A stretch of 64,000 nucleotides of DNA from Mikania micrantha. Lineage: Eukaryota; Streptophyta; Magnoliopsida; Asterales; Asteraceae. The notes beneath the pieces are model-generated. The model did not search any database. It was not told where the DNA came from and saw nothing but the letters and a program-made list of their open reading frames with translations. The position numbers and the translations under genes are program-made. This document shows positions 22,548-34,486 of this stretch, in pieces (the stretch's first letter is position 1; each line of letters starts with the position of its first letter). Location: contig CM018696.1 in NCBI GenBank assembly GCA_009363875.1, forward strand, positions 20,969,475 through 21,033,474. The letters are read 5' to 3'.

Positions 22548-22712
22548 GAACACTGAATGACTAGTAGGGGTTGACACCATAGGTCAACACTCGGCGACCA
22601 ATCAGTCCGTCTTACAAGGTTCTGACAACGAAGAACACTCATGACTAGTAGGGGTTGACACCATAGGTCAACACTCGACGGCCAATCAACCTGTCTTACG
22701 AAGTTCATTAAC
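22548..22712. repeat. Tandem duplication of about 80 bp in solo LTR 1
   Basis: Two copies of a block with GACTAGTAGGGGTTGACACC, ATAGGTCAACACTCG and CCAATCA(G/A)(T/C)C.GTCTTAC follow each other. A local duplication within the LTR; no gene. Confidence 0.75.
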
Positions 22713-23699
22713 TTTAGCATACATGTTTATAGCATACAAATTGTTTAGCATTTATGTATCATGTGCAAATGTACTATCTTCACAACTGGAATCCATTTCC
22801 GTTAGTTTTAGAATTCCAAGCATTCAAGTGTTTTGAGCATTTCTAGCATTTCGAGCATTTCAAGCATATAAGTTTAATGAGCTTAAGTATACGAGCATTC
22901 AAAAGTATAGTTTATAAAAGCATTTCATAGTTTTAGTATTGGTTTTTCTAAAGCGTTTATAGCATCACGAGTTTAAAGCATCAAAGTATAAGTGTATAAA
23001 GCATTAGCGTCAAGAACAAGTATAAAAGCGTTAAGAAACATTTAAACATTTATTTAAAATATTTAAACATGTTCCTTAGTCCCGAAATAAAAACAAAATA
23101 GTTTGAAAGGGGACAAATGAATTCACGTGTGTTGTAGTATGCCTGTATGACTAAGAATGAGATAAACGTGCTCTCATACTTTGTAGGTTATGTAACTTCA
23201 ATACCTGAGTTGATTTTTTGTGATTTATACACGATAAGTATTTATAATAGACGTAGATAGATGTCACACCCCGAGCTGGCGAGCCGGATCGTGTGTCTCG
23301 TCAGGTGAAATGGTCTCGGGGCGCGATATCGGGAATAATAATCGTGATGATCAGATTGTTTACATTGCACATGATATATAATGAGAAAATTCTAAATGAA
23401 AATAGAATTACAAAGTTAAATTACATCAGTTTTGTTCATAATTTAACAATGTAAATCTACTATCAACATCATAATTCTTTTATCTTGTATCTGCACAAGA
23501 TATACAAAATAATTTGTAAAATGATGTTTGAGAAGTATGCAGGTCCAAAAACACTAGGTCCTCTATCTGGCATCCTAGTCCAAAAGCAATAACTTCTTAA
23601 TTGACCTGTTCGTCACTTTAGAAGTCATGCAAAAAGATCAAGTCAACACATGGTTAGTGAGTTCATGTAATTTTATAAAAAGAATGAGTTTGAATAACC

Positions 23700-24080
23700 A
23701 CTTGAATGACAACCTTAACCTCACCATTAACCACCTATACCATCCAGTTCAGTATACTTATATATAGGGCATACGTAGGGTCGAACTTACCGCCCGCCCA
23801 GCCACCGTCCCACCACATACCAAACCACATGATATATTGTTTCTGGTGATAATTAAGCATTTCATCCCATACCTCTGATTCATAGCACTTGATTACCCTG
23901 AAAATGTTTACCTTGATCCCCCGAAATGACAACCTTAACCTCATCAACGACCACCTATGCTATCCAATCAAGTATGCTTATATATAGGGCATATGTAGGG
24001 GACAACCCCAGCCATCGTCCCACCACATACCGGACTGCTTAGCATATTGTTGTTAATGATAATTAAGCATTTCATTCCAT
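23700..24080. repeat. Duplication of about 220 bp in solo LTR 2
   Basis: GACAACCTTAACCTCA, CTTATATATAGGGCATA, CGTCCCACCACATACC and GATAATTAAGCATTTCAT occur in the same order twice (first copy from about 23709, second from about 23928). Solo LTR 1 and the D/E LTRs have the block once. TATATATA is within each copy, so a TATA-like motif is doubled. Confidence 0.75.
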
Positions 24081-26029
24081 TCACCTTCATTTTAGATTCT
24101 GATTTCCATAATTTGAAATACCTCTGATTTCCTGAGTTCACCATGCATTCATGATTACCCAAAACACTTGTAGCAATAGAATATTAAATGTTTAATTAAA
24201 TTAATAATTAATCATTAAAATAAAACTAAGACATGATGATTGGGTCTTATTTGACTCAATCAATTAGACTTAGTTGTTGGTGGTTGGCCAAGTTGAACCG
24301 TCTCACACGTGGCCCATATCAGGCATGACCCAAATGAGTCTACCTGTATGCGTTGGGACTTTCATGATGCCCATATCAGCTTGACCCTCTGGCCTACTGT
24401 ACATGTCGGGACTTTAGGATATCCTTTTATTCTCGATGTCTTTGTTCTCTTGATTTCGTTTGATAGTTTTAGTGTTGCCCATATAGCTTGACTACAAGAG
24501 TTTACTATGGTGCCGGGACTTTCCGTGTGTTACACGTGGTCTTGATTTACATACAACTGACATCCACTTTAACTTAAGCATTAATGATTTCATTAGATCT
24601 TAATGATTTCATTATTTCAATGATTCACACACAGTTATGATACTCTTGATTCTCTTGATTCTGATATTTAGAATTCCATGATTTTCACAATGTTTATAGA
24701 TTCTTGAATAGGATCCTGAAGTTACTGATCGCACACTGGATTAGATCCTATTGAATTTGATCTTCAGCTTTTGTTCTCTTGGTTACACTTTGAATTTAGA
24801 TTCTATGAACTGAACTTGATGGACTAAGGGTTTGTTTTAGAGTTTTAGAATTTATTTATTACTCATAAGAGTAATTAATTAATTCGTTAATTTAAATCTG
24901 CATAACAAGTACCTAGACAGGAGTCTAGGAATATAAACAAGCATATATAAAGCATACAATAAGTAAAAGCATTTACGTAAAACATATTTAAACAAAAAGG
25001 TTTACGCATGCTTCTTAGCCCTGCGTTTGAAAACAAAAATGTTTAGAAAAAGGGGCAATCAACTCACCTGTGTTGCTGTGCAAATGAATTATCACAAAAT
25101 TTGTGCTCGTTACTTGTGGTTATGTATCTTCAGTACCTGAGTAGTTTTAAGAGGATTAGAACACGATAAGTATTTATAATTGTCATATCTAGGGTTTGGT
25201 CTCGGTGTGCAACTAAGTGTCCTATGTGCTAATGTGTTTCTAAGTTTCTATCTAACTAGTCTAACTCATTACCCATTTGTAACCCTTATCCCACGATTAA
25301 TCATTACAAGTCTTTAGTTAATACATTTTTAAATTAATTCAATTTAAGTTAAACATTTAGTTAAAATCATTTATTTTAATTTTTAACAAAGCTTACAATT
25401 TAATTTCTTTTATTGAAAACATAATTTATTTAAGAGAAAAGTATAATTAACATATGATGGGCTTAGGTTAATCCCATATGATTAACTCTAGGCCCATTGC
25501 TAGCTTTTGTTAGACTAACATTTCTTGATTAACTATTTTGAATAACTCGTCCTAGATAATTCAAGTGAACAATCTAGGTTTGTTACACGTTCTTATGAAA
25601 TTTCCTAAGGATTAGGGGTTGATAATTAAATTAACACTCCAAACCTTAGGTTATTGCTTTGACCTTCATGATTTCGCAAGTATGTTTCACCCCAAAATGA
25701 TGTTTACCATTCATATTTAAATGATAATAGGGTTTAAGACAACCCTTGTTGTTCCCAACCCTAATCCATTAGTCCTTATAGTTATTAAGAAAGATCTTTA
25801 GTTGTTGCTACATGATGATTCCATATTAACTTCTACATTGTTTAAGTTCCATACTTAGTGCATAGATCACCCAAAGTTGTTGCCATGTGATGAAACCCTA
25901 ACATACATTCCCATGCACACACGCAACACATGCCATGCATGCAAGGATGAATTGATCAAATCCCATGCCCAAGGTCATGAAATTGAACTACCAAATTTTA
26001 CCATCGCATGGGTCTAGATGGCGAATGAA

Positions 26030-26345
26030 GCTATGGGCCGAATGAGGGCTGTGGGTGAAGAAATTGGCCGAAGGAAAACCTTGGCTGAAGCACTATGGCC
26101 GAAGGAGGGCTCGGCCGTATGAGGCCTTGGCCGAAAGGGCTCAGGCCGACCGACTGAAGACCTGGCCGAATGGGCTTGGCCGAAGGGATAGGGGTGGATG
26201 AGCTTAGGCCGATTGAAGACCACTGAATGTGAGCCTTGGCCGGATCACCATGGCCGGCCGAAGGAGCCGGTTGGCCGAGCGAATGAAGGCTGGCCAAAGA
26301 GAGGCCTTTGCCATTCGGCCGAAAGGTGGCAGCCCCAGCTCATTC
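26030..26345. repeat. GC-rich GGCCGAA repeat stretch in solo LTR 2
   Basis: At least ten copies of GGCCGAA or one-base variants, loosely spaced by 15-35 bases, in an otherwise AT-rich LTR. Several overlapping open frames here come from the repeat and GC content and are not called as genes. Confidence 0.7.
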
Positions 26346-29300
26346 GGCGAGCTGGGCAAAACCCTATTCTGGTCTTCGAATTCCAACTACCATGGCAGCC
26401 TATATCCCACTCTAAACGACCAAGATCCACATGACCCTTATTCCTACAATTTTCTATTTGTGAGGTGATTTCACTAAAGTTTTAAGATCTTTTAACCGAT
26501 TTCTAAGTGGGTTCAAACTAGGGTTTTCAAAACCCCAAAACCGAACATAAATCATGGGTTTACCTCGAATATACCGGTTAGAAGCTTAGATCTGTTGTAC
26601 TTTCGAGTTCTACGAGTTGTAAGGGTCGTTTTGACACCAAAAACACTCGATTTCGTGGAGTTTTGAGAGAGTTGGGGTTTGAATTCTAGTGAGAGAGTGT
26701 AGAGAAAGAAAGTGGCGGAAATGAGGAGAGAGGTGAGGTAGGTGTGGAGAAGATGAGGGATTAAAAGCCTCATTAAAGGCTTTCACATTCCCGGGTGTTT
26801 GGTCTCAATCGGTTTCGCTTGGTTTCGCGTAAAAGTGTCGGTTTCGTTTTGTTCTCGTAACGAAACGTGTCGGTTTTAAAACTAGAGTTTATAAAATTAT
26901 TTTAGGTGGTAATTCCTAATAAATTAACTAAATATCTTCCGTTTATTTAAAATTTTCAAACTATTTAATTTATTGTTTAAAATCGAATCATATAGTCGTC
27001 GCGCGTATTCGTTCGAATCGTCACTCGTACGAACACGACGATAACTACACTTTTCAATATGGTTTTCTAATTATTGGACATCATTCAGAACGTTAACTTT
27101 CAGATATATTCGTACATATCGTCACCTATACGAATAATCCGTCAATTTAGCATTCACATAACGACATCCGTTGTTGTTTTGTTCTGTAAAGCCTCACATA
27201 CGTTTATACATAATAGAATCCTAACTAACAATCACATTGTGGTTCTGTATCGCCAGAAAGTTATCTGACTGACGAACCTTGTTTATGAGTTTTGTTTCTG
27301 AAATGATTCTGAAGTGCTCAATGACTACATGAAATGATAATGATATATGAATAACAATGAGATTTGTACCTGATTTACTGTTCATGTTACTATTAAGATC
27401 ACTGTTTCGGTGACGTTTCTGGCACTGATGTTACAGTAGAAGTGTGGTCTCGGTGTGCGAATATGTGTCATAAGTGCTTTCTAATGAGTTACTAGCATTT
27501 CACTAAGTGTTTATAAGCTAAGTATTTTCGCCCGACCTTTATTCATTAGTTAATAGTAATTAAACCTTGTTGCATAAAGTTTACAAATTAAATCATTACA
27601 TTTTAGAAATCAACATTTATAAACATTATTAAGTTAATAAACAAATTTTGAGTCTAAAATCATTGAATTTATTTTAAGGTGCATTAGTATATCTAGTTAT
27701 GATAAAGCTTATAAATTACAATTATGTTTTATAAAACATTACCCTTTTATTGCAAAAACATAAGTTATTTTGTGAAAACTTGTTTTAATTGTGTAAGAAT
27801 TTGAGTTAACTCTTTTAAGTTAATTACAAATCCTTTATTAGTTTCTATTTGTTTAGTTGTTAGCTTTTCGAGTTGATAATTAACGAAGATCATTTCATCA
27901 GAGTAATCTAAGTTTATTATTTATGTGATGAAATCACTAAGGATTTGGAAGGATTTGGAAGTTAATCATACAAGACTAACATAATCCGTACTTAGTGTAT
28001 TTCCTTAGTTTCTCATAAGTTTTATCGTTCTTAGCTTCTTCATACATCATAGCTTTTCCTTAAGTTAATTACACTTAGTTTATTAGTTTAAAACATCATT
28101 AGTCATTACTTAGACTATTAGGGTTTTTGCTCTACACTTCTTTAATTCTTTTGAACACAATCGGTTTTGAACATCTTTCCCCATGGTTTTGCCTTATTAG
28201 AATCCAATGTTTTTTGGCTTTAAACTTGTTAAAAACTTAAATTTTGTAGCTTTTAAAGTGTTTAGAAATGCTTAGTGTAGTTAACACCCCAACACGGATG
28301 GGAGCCCACAAACCGGCTAACACCATAACCCCAATAGTCCCACCCGACTAGCTTATGTTCCAATTAACTTCCTGAGTCTATTTCTAAGTGTATAGGCCTG
28401 TTTTCAAGTTTATTACCCTTGGATCGTGTTTAAGGAATAGTATTGAAAGAGTAAGAGTCAATATTGACAGCCCTGGGTTCGGTATTATCTATGGAACACA
28501 TAACCCTTGGTCGAACTTATCAATGTCGTCAACTCTAGGTTCGAAGGTCTCTAGCTCCTTCGATACTGTTAGTTTCGATGAGAGTTTTGGACATAACTTT
28601 GGAGGACGTCGATAGTGTTACGTTCATAGGCAGCCCATCGATTTTACTTGGTCGACATTAGCAGTGTCGGCCCAAGAACTCAGATTGAAACCTGCTTCTG
28701 TCGATACTACCTACTTCGAACATCCTTGTGTCGAGATTAGTCCAACCTTGAACTAAACCGATTCCCAGCCACCCAATATTCAAGTTAAGTTGTTCCTTAG
28801 CTTCCTATGTTGGTTTGGTGCATCATCCTAGGGTCTAGAGGGTCGGAAACGAGCTGAAATGTTCAAGTCGTTCGGGCAAGATGATGAATAGTGTATGTTT
28901 ATGAAAATCTGTGATTTCTCACTTGATTTTACCTCGTTTTTGGCTATTCTAGGCTTGATTTATTTGTCGCTTCAGGATCTACATGTTTCCACGGTCGGTT
29001 TGACACCAAATTTGCCCAATTTGGAGTAGATTTGAGTGACTTAGGTGGGTTTTTCTAGAGAGAGAAGCTTAGAGAGAGAAAGTGCCGGGTTTTAGAGAGA
29101 GAGGATGGATTGGTGTGTGTAATAATGACATTTAATGTCATTTCAACCTCTTTATTGTTCGCACGTGTTCGGGTTCGTTCGGTTTCGCTCGGTTTCTCGC
29201 GTACGTGTTGGTTTTTAGTTTTCTCGTAATGAAACGTTACGATCTTATAAAATAAGATTTATTAAATTATTTTAGGTGGTAATTCCTAGTAAATTAACTA

Positions 29301-30155
29301 AATATCTTTTATTTATTTTTAACATTTCAAAATATTTAATTTAACTTTTTAATCGAATTGTACGATTTTCGCGCATATTCGTTAGGATCGTCACCAGTAC
29401 GAACACGACGATAACTGTACTTTCCGATTTGATTATCTAATTATTAGACATCATTCAGAACGTTAAACCGACAGATATACTCGTGCGAATCGTCACTCAC
29501 ACGAATACTCCGTTAGTTTAATATTCACTTAACAACGTCTGTTGTTGTTTTGTTTTAGTCGTTCTGACATACGTTTACACATAATAAGTCCTAACCTAAC
29601 AAACATAGCATAATTTAGTATCGTCATGCATAATCTGAATGTCGCATCATAGTTTACGCAGTGTTTTTTGAATAACTTCAAAAGTATTTAACATTAATAG
29701 CATAGAATAAGCATTACACATAGTTTCATACTAAAGTCCACTATACATTGCACTGTTTCGATCTACTGTTCGGGCACGAATGTTACAAAACAGGCGCCCG
29801 TCAGTTTGAAAAACCCTGGAAAAGCAAACAGGCGCCCGCCTATTCCGAAAAGTTTCCCTCCAATGAAGACTGTTTAATTTTTTTACTTAACGGGCGGCTG
29901 CCCGTGACAAGTGTGTCATAGTGGACCCGACGCCCGTGACAAGAGTTTTGAAATTACGGGCATGCGCCTGAGTTAACGGGCGCCCATGCCCGAATACATC
30001 AAATGACATTTTTTCATTGGGTTTTAAACAGGAGGACGCACGCTTATAAATAGGCGGCGGCGCCTGCTAAGCTGTGGACATTTCTAGAAGGGTAATGCTA
30101 AATGGATATTTTGGGGCAATTCTTGGTCAAAGTGGTTATTTTGGGAATTTTCCCA

Positions 30156-30648
30156 TTTTTTAAAACCACCACTAATGTCAGCAGTGTAACGCTATTTCTC
30201 TATAAATCACATCAATTATGCATGTAAATCTACTCACTTCAAACATTACATTAAACCATCATTTCTTTATATCGTAGTGAACATGAGAAGACACTATCAT
30301 CTCATTTACCTAAGGAGATCCAAATATCTTATTATGTCACATAGAAGATGTATTCATCAAACTAATTCCCATGAAATGCACCGCCTTTGCCACCACCCTT
30401 CGCCACCACAACCACTGCAGATCTTTTCTTCCAATGCTTGTTTATTTAAACTAACAAAAACTAAGCCTAATGCAATATATTTTGTCACACATAGGCTGCA
30501 AATATGTTTTAGTTCAACTCGAAACACATATAATTTCCTTCGATCAACTCATTCATTTTTCGACACAAATTTTCATCGTTCTCAAGTTTCCACAATACAT
30601 ACATTAGAACTGCCATTGTCATATGGGGACGGCGTGCCACTTGACTAG
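30156..30648. other. Putative upstream region of the BAHD gene
   Basis: Between the foldback element and the BAHD exon. A 123-codon frame (30277-30648) gives an unrecognised His/Ser-rich sequence that ends where the BAHD frame begins; I regard it as non-coding. The composition is that of ordinary plant intergenic DNA. I cannot pick a secure TATA box. Confidence 0.4.
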
Positions 30649-31050
30649 AAGGTCATCATTAAGGAAAGAACGATAATTTTAGCAACACATACACTTGCAA
30701 ATGAACACTGGCTTGTGTTGTCAAACCTAGACCTACTTCTACATTCCAATATTGAACTAGGAGTGTTCTTTTGTTACAAGAACAAGAACAACATTGATAT
30801 GTCTCCCGAAGCAGTGGTGAAGACGATCAAGAAATCGTTGGAAGGGGTGTTATTGACATTTTATCCGTTGGCGGGTGAGATTGTGCATAACAACCTTGGT
30901 GAGACAGAGGCACGTTGTAGCAACAATGGGGTTGAATTTGTTCACGCACATGTAGATATGGAGCTCAAAGATTTGAATTTATATCACCTTGATCGTTTTG
31001 TAACGGGGAAGTTGGTGCGTAAAATAAATCATGGTTTGTTAACTATTCAG
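30649..31050 (+). pseudogene. BAHD acyltransferase, exon 1 only, start codon missing
   Basis: The open frame from 30649 reads VIIKERTIILATHTLANEHW and LSNLDLLLHSNIELGVFFCY, then MSPEAVVKTIKKSLEGVLLT and FYPLAGEI, the N-terminal half-motifs of BAHD acyltransferases (leading xTxP-like segment, YYP-type LxxFYPLAG motif). These cytosolic enzymes transfer acyl groups from CoA thioesters to alcohols or amines in secondary metabolism. The frame is preceded by a TAG at 30646-30648 where a start would be expected; the first in-frame ATG (30715) lies inside the conserved region. The exon ends at LLTIQ with CAG|GTAATATT at 31050/31051, matching the conserved BAHD intron position before the VTxFKCGG segment. 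Exon 2, with HxxxD and DFGWG, is not found: element C begins 56 bases into the intron and more elements follow to the window edge. Confidence 0.75.
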
Positions 31051-31106
31051 GTAATATTAACCAATCAAGTAACTTTCATAACTATAGAATGATTGAACTA
31101 AATATG

Positions 31107-31497
31107 TGTCACACCCTCAAATTCCCACGTGTGGAGTCATACCACATGGGTGTGACGTGGCTAGAATCGCAGCTCATGGTCATATAGAACAACTCTATAT
31201 GCGTTTTTCAAAAGACATTATTTGTCACAACCAAATGATTTTATATAATAAAGCAGCGGAATTATAATCGTTAAGCAGCGGAAAATAATTTGTCATACAC
31301 TACATTATTTTAAAAAGTACATAACATAGATTTAAATTGTTTGATCAAATGACCCTGCATGAAAGTATGCAGATCCTAAGCTCGTGTCCTTAGGTGCGTT
31401 TCCTAAATCCATATGCCTGTCAGTTACCTGAGAATACAAGTTTAAGAAAAAGTGTCAACACAATGGTTGGTGAGTTCACAGGTTTTGATATACATAC

Positions 31498-31528
<31 letters not shown>

Positions 31529-33725
31529 ATTAGAAAACATGTGTCATGCTGTTTATTGAATGTTAGTCCCAAGCCCTAGGCTCCAAGTTTCAGTGCGTCA
31601 CTACCGAACTAGAATTGTTAGTCCTTGCCTCCGCTATGTCTCGTAATAACATAGCAAGATAGGTCGATATTTCACGTGTCCCGACCTCCCGTTAGTATTG
31701 TGCCACGTGGGGTTCTTCACACCCAAAAAGATCTATTCAAACTCACCTCGTTGTTTGTACATTAACGGTAAGACTTTGTGAGGGCTTGTTACGATTACAA
31801 CACTTAATGTTTGTCTAATAACCCACCTCTTTGTTTGTACATTAACGGTAAGATCTATTCAAACTCACCTCGTTGTTTGTACATTAACGGTAAGACTTTG
31901 TGAGGGCTTGTTTGTGCAAAACACGCAAATCGCGTTCATGGACAACTTACTATTTATAGCAAGTTTCCATTTTTAGCAAGTCCTATATCACCTATCGTTT
32001 TTAAGTATCTAGCATGCTCGTTAGTCCTACGTGGTCATGTTAACACATAGCACATTATCATAAGTGGTCAAATAAGCATACAAGTCGTTTTCGCACATTA
32101 AAGTGTCCTAAAAAGGAAAGTTTCTAAATTTAGCATGAATATCATCGGAAACCATCTAACTTAACTTACAATAATCATATCCAATCATGTTAGGTCATTT
32201 AACACTTACAAATCATGTGTTGTGCATCAAAATAGAGTTTTCTAAAAATAAAGTTGCTATAAATAGTAACTATGAGATGTATCATTCAAAGGATTATCCT
32301 AAGCATTCCCATTTCATTTTTATATCAAATAACATCATATAATACAATTTAACATCATCTAAACATGTCAATCTGGGCCAAACTATCATTCATCAACATT
32401 TAGGCCTAAAAAGTTACTAAATATAGTAACTTGGTCTAAAATGACCAAAAATCAATCCCCATCCAAATCTCTTATCATTCTAACATCATATTATCATCCA
32501 AGTAACCAAACCATACACATGCATATTCATAATCTCATCCGTATCATCATGTTGTAACAAAAAAGTTGCTAAAAATAATAAGTATCTCAAATAACCCATT
32601 TCTAACCATTCTATTGATCGTAAATCATGTATCACATTACTAATACCAACAATAATTATGTATCAACATTCAAATCTATCTAGAATACACTGGATCATAC
32701 ATGCATGTCACTATTTCATTCATTCATGGCCAAATCATGCATTTTACACATACACATCATCATGGATCATCACATAACATTTTCAAATCATCATAGATCA
32801 TCAAATATCATAAAAACATCATCAAACCCAGATTCATATGGTGGAAAATTCGTGCATGCAAGGCAAAAGAGCTTGCATGTGGTTTTTAAGCATTGCATGT
32901 GTGTTTGTATGTGTTGAGAGTGCATATTAGCCATGAAAACTACCTTTTAGTGTTTCCAAAGGTTGAGGTGTTGAATCTATCAGCTTCTAGAGCTCCTGCA
33001 CAACAGGTTTGTGTAGGAACAAGAAGGTGGTGGTGGTCTCCAAGATTGTATGTGGATATCAAGCTTTAACCTTCAAGCCTTGAGCTTCAAAATGGCCTTC
33101 AATGGCTTCCATTGGAGCTTCCAGGGGTTTTGCAGAAGAAATGGTCGAGGGTTTGCATCTGGAACTGAAGATAATGAGTGATGTAGGTAGTATAGCAATG
33201 ATTGTCTTGGATTTATAAAGATTTGGCGTCTGGATGTCGTCGCGTACCGCCGAGAAGGTCAAAAAGATTCTTGGCATACCGCGATGGAATTCGGGAATTC
33301 AAACTCCCCGCCCATCCATCGCGTACAGCCATGGGCTTCTCTGAGGTCTGTCGCGCTCCGCGAAGAGTCCACGAAGAGCCCATTAGGCCCAATTTCAATT
33401 GTTTAGCCCGTTTTTCTCCGTTTTCATGTCTACGGACTATTGTTCGGCATCGTTTGAACTTTCAAGTTCAATGTTCGAGCGTTTAGTAAGGTTTATAGTG
33501 TTTTGTTACACGATGTGCTTTGACGTTCACCAACGTTCGTGTTTTCTTAGATACGTGTGTGCGTGTTGCGATAATTCACCGAGTTATCGTGTTTGTGTCA
33601 GTTTTCATACAGTAATGCCGCGTGTCACACCAAATTAGACTAATTCTAGTGCCACGTATGCAACTATCAATCAAATAAACATTTAATAAAATGAGATGCT
33701 GACCTAGAATTTACGGGGTGTCAGA
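31107..33725 (-). repeat. 3' LTR of element C (LTR family II)
   Basis: About 2.6 kb; plus-strand start TGTCACACCCTCAAATTCC, plus-strand end GGGGTGTCAGA, a one-base change from the TGTCACA end seen at 42341-42347. It carries a repeated block (CTCGTTGTTTGTACATTAAC three times in about 31740-31900) and lacks about 280 bases present in the other LTR. A TATA-like TTTATAAAT (minus strand, 33211-33219) with a GC-rich motif cluster upstream is described separately. Confidence 0.85.
33211..33365 (-). promoter_or_regulatory. Core promoter with GC-rich motif cluster in 3' LTR of C
   Basis: On the minus strand a TATA box TTTATAAAT (33211-33219) is preceded within 150 bases by four variants of CGCGTACCGC or its complement (33241-33250, 33275-33284, 33318-33328, 33350-33362). 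The other LTR has the same layout at 41833-41990. A control function is inferred from position. Confidence 0.55.
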
Positions 33726-33762
33726 TCATCCCCTTGTTAGAAAGAATTTCGTCCCAAAATTC
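33726..33762 (-). other. Polypurine tract of element C
   Basis: Minus strand: GGGACGAAATTCTTTC then TAACAAGGGGATGA, directly before the 3' LTR. Matches the tracts of F, G and D. Only a single copy here. Confidence 0.8.
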
Positions 33763-33826
33763 AGTTCGTGTTGCCGGTGTTTGCCTGTTTTGCGAACAGG
33801 TGCGGGTATTTTTTTTTTATATGATC

Positions 33827-34486
33827 TTAACGCTCCCACATGAATTCTGGTCCGCGTCGCGAATTCCATCGCACTTGCACTATTGGTATCTTGCTGAGTT
33901 TCAGCTTCTTGATTTCCCGATCCATAATCTCCACCGGTTCCTCAACGAAGTTTACTTGTTCGTCGATCTGTATCTCTACAAGAGGAATGACAAGTGTTTC
34001 ATCAGATAGGCGCTTCTTGAGGTTCGACACGTGAAATACATTGTGTACGCTGCTCAGCTTGTTTGGCAGGTTTAGCTCATAGGCCACGGGGCCTATTCGT
34101 TTGGTGATCTCGAAAGGTCCAATGTAATGATGGTCCTGCTTACCTCATTTGCCAAATAGAATAACTCCCTTCCAGGGCGAGACCTTGAGCAATACTTTGT
34201 CTCCTACCTGGAATTCCAGTGGTTTACGTCGTCTGTCAGCGTAGCTTTTCTGCTTGTCTCGAGCTGCTGCCATTCGTTTGCATATTTGCCCGATTTTCTC
34301 GGTCGTTTCGTGCACAAGTTCGGGGCCAGTCAGTTGGCTTTCACCAACTTCCGCCCAGCAAATGGGTGATCGACACTTACGTCCGTAAAGTGCCTTGAAT
34401 GGTACAACTTGTATGCTGGTGTGGTAGTTGTTGTTATATGAGAACTCAACTAACAATCTCCCAGCTACTGCCAAAATCGATGACAC
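33827..34486 (-). pseudogene. Integrase C-terminus and chromodomain-like tail of element C
   Basis: Two frames. The first (34145-34486) has EFSYNNNYHTSIQVVPFKAL, GRKCRSPICWAEVGESQLTG, KPLEFQVGDKVLLKVSPWKG and stops at a TGA after LFGK. The second (33827-34087) has AYELNLPNKLSSVHNVFHVS and the tail RWNSRRGPEFMWER. The frame shift between them removes or disrupts the GPF/Y motif region. The chromodomain-type tail is thought to target insertion to heterochromatin (family knowledge). Confidence 0.8.

Larger units (their letters stand above)
23262..27435 (-). repeat. Solo LTR 2 (family III) nested in solo LTR 1
   Basis: Plus-strand ends TGTCACACCCCGAGCTGG and GGCACTGATGTTACA, i.e. TGTAACA...TGTGACA on the minus strand; about 4.2 kb. 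Flanks ATAGA (23257-23261) and GTAGA (27436-27440) differ at one base, an acceptable aged 5-bp duplication. LTR 1 sequence stops at GATAAGTATTTATAAT before it and resumes with TGGTCTCGGTGTGCGAA after it, and both of those blocks occur uninterrupted in LTR 2 at about 25158-25220, which proves nesting. The LTR has an internal duplication near 23690-24075, GGGACTTT repeats and a GGCCGAA-rich stretch. Confidence 0.85.
17808..29787 (-). repeat. Solo LTR 1 (family III), interrupted by a hAT and another solo LTR
   Basis: On the plus strand it begins TGTCACACCCCGAGCCGG and ends CACGAATGTTACA, so read on the minus strand it is TGTAACA...TGTGACA. A perfect 5-bp duplication AAACA flanks it (17803-17807 and 29788-29792), which shows that the LTR is the whole remaining insertion, i.e. 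a solo LTR. Subtracting the hAT (with 8-bp duplication) and LTR 2 (with 5-bp duplication) leaves about 3.9 kb. The 3' part carries GCTTATATATAGGGCATACG at about 22170-22190, a block also seen in LTR 2 and in the D/E LTRs. Confidence 0.85.
17125..30155. mobile_element. Foldback (MULE-like) element hosting nested insertions
   Basis: The left arm (about 17125-17410) and the right arm (about 29860-30155) are inverted copies: TGGAAAAATTACCAAAATGA pairs with TGGGAAAATTCCCAAAATAA, and the match continues through CTTAGCAG.CGCC, CCAATGAAAAA, CCCGTAATTTCAAAA, GTCGGGTCCACT and GCCGCCCGTTAAG. A 7-bp direct repeat TTTTTTA flanks it (17118-17124 and 30156-30162). The loop has repeats of AAAACAGGCGCCC and CCCTCGAAAAGCAAACA. 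Without its insertions it would be under 1 kb. It holds a hAT MITE in the left arm side and a solo LTR in the loop, which itself holds a hAT and another LTR. No coding sequence of its own. Superfamily uncertain. Confidence 0.75.

Noticed and set aside
26014..26468. Cluster of overlapping 60-90-codon frames on both strands
   Set aside because: They arise from the GC-rich GGCCGAA repeats inside an LTR; no consistent coding pattern.
30277..30648. 123-codon open frame upstream of BAHD exon
   Set aside because: No recognisable motif; ends exactly in front of the BAHD frame; more likely promoter/leader sequence.
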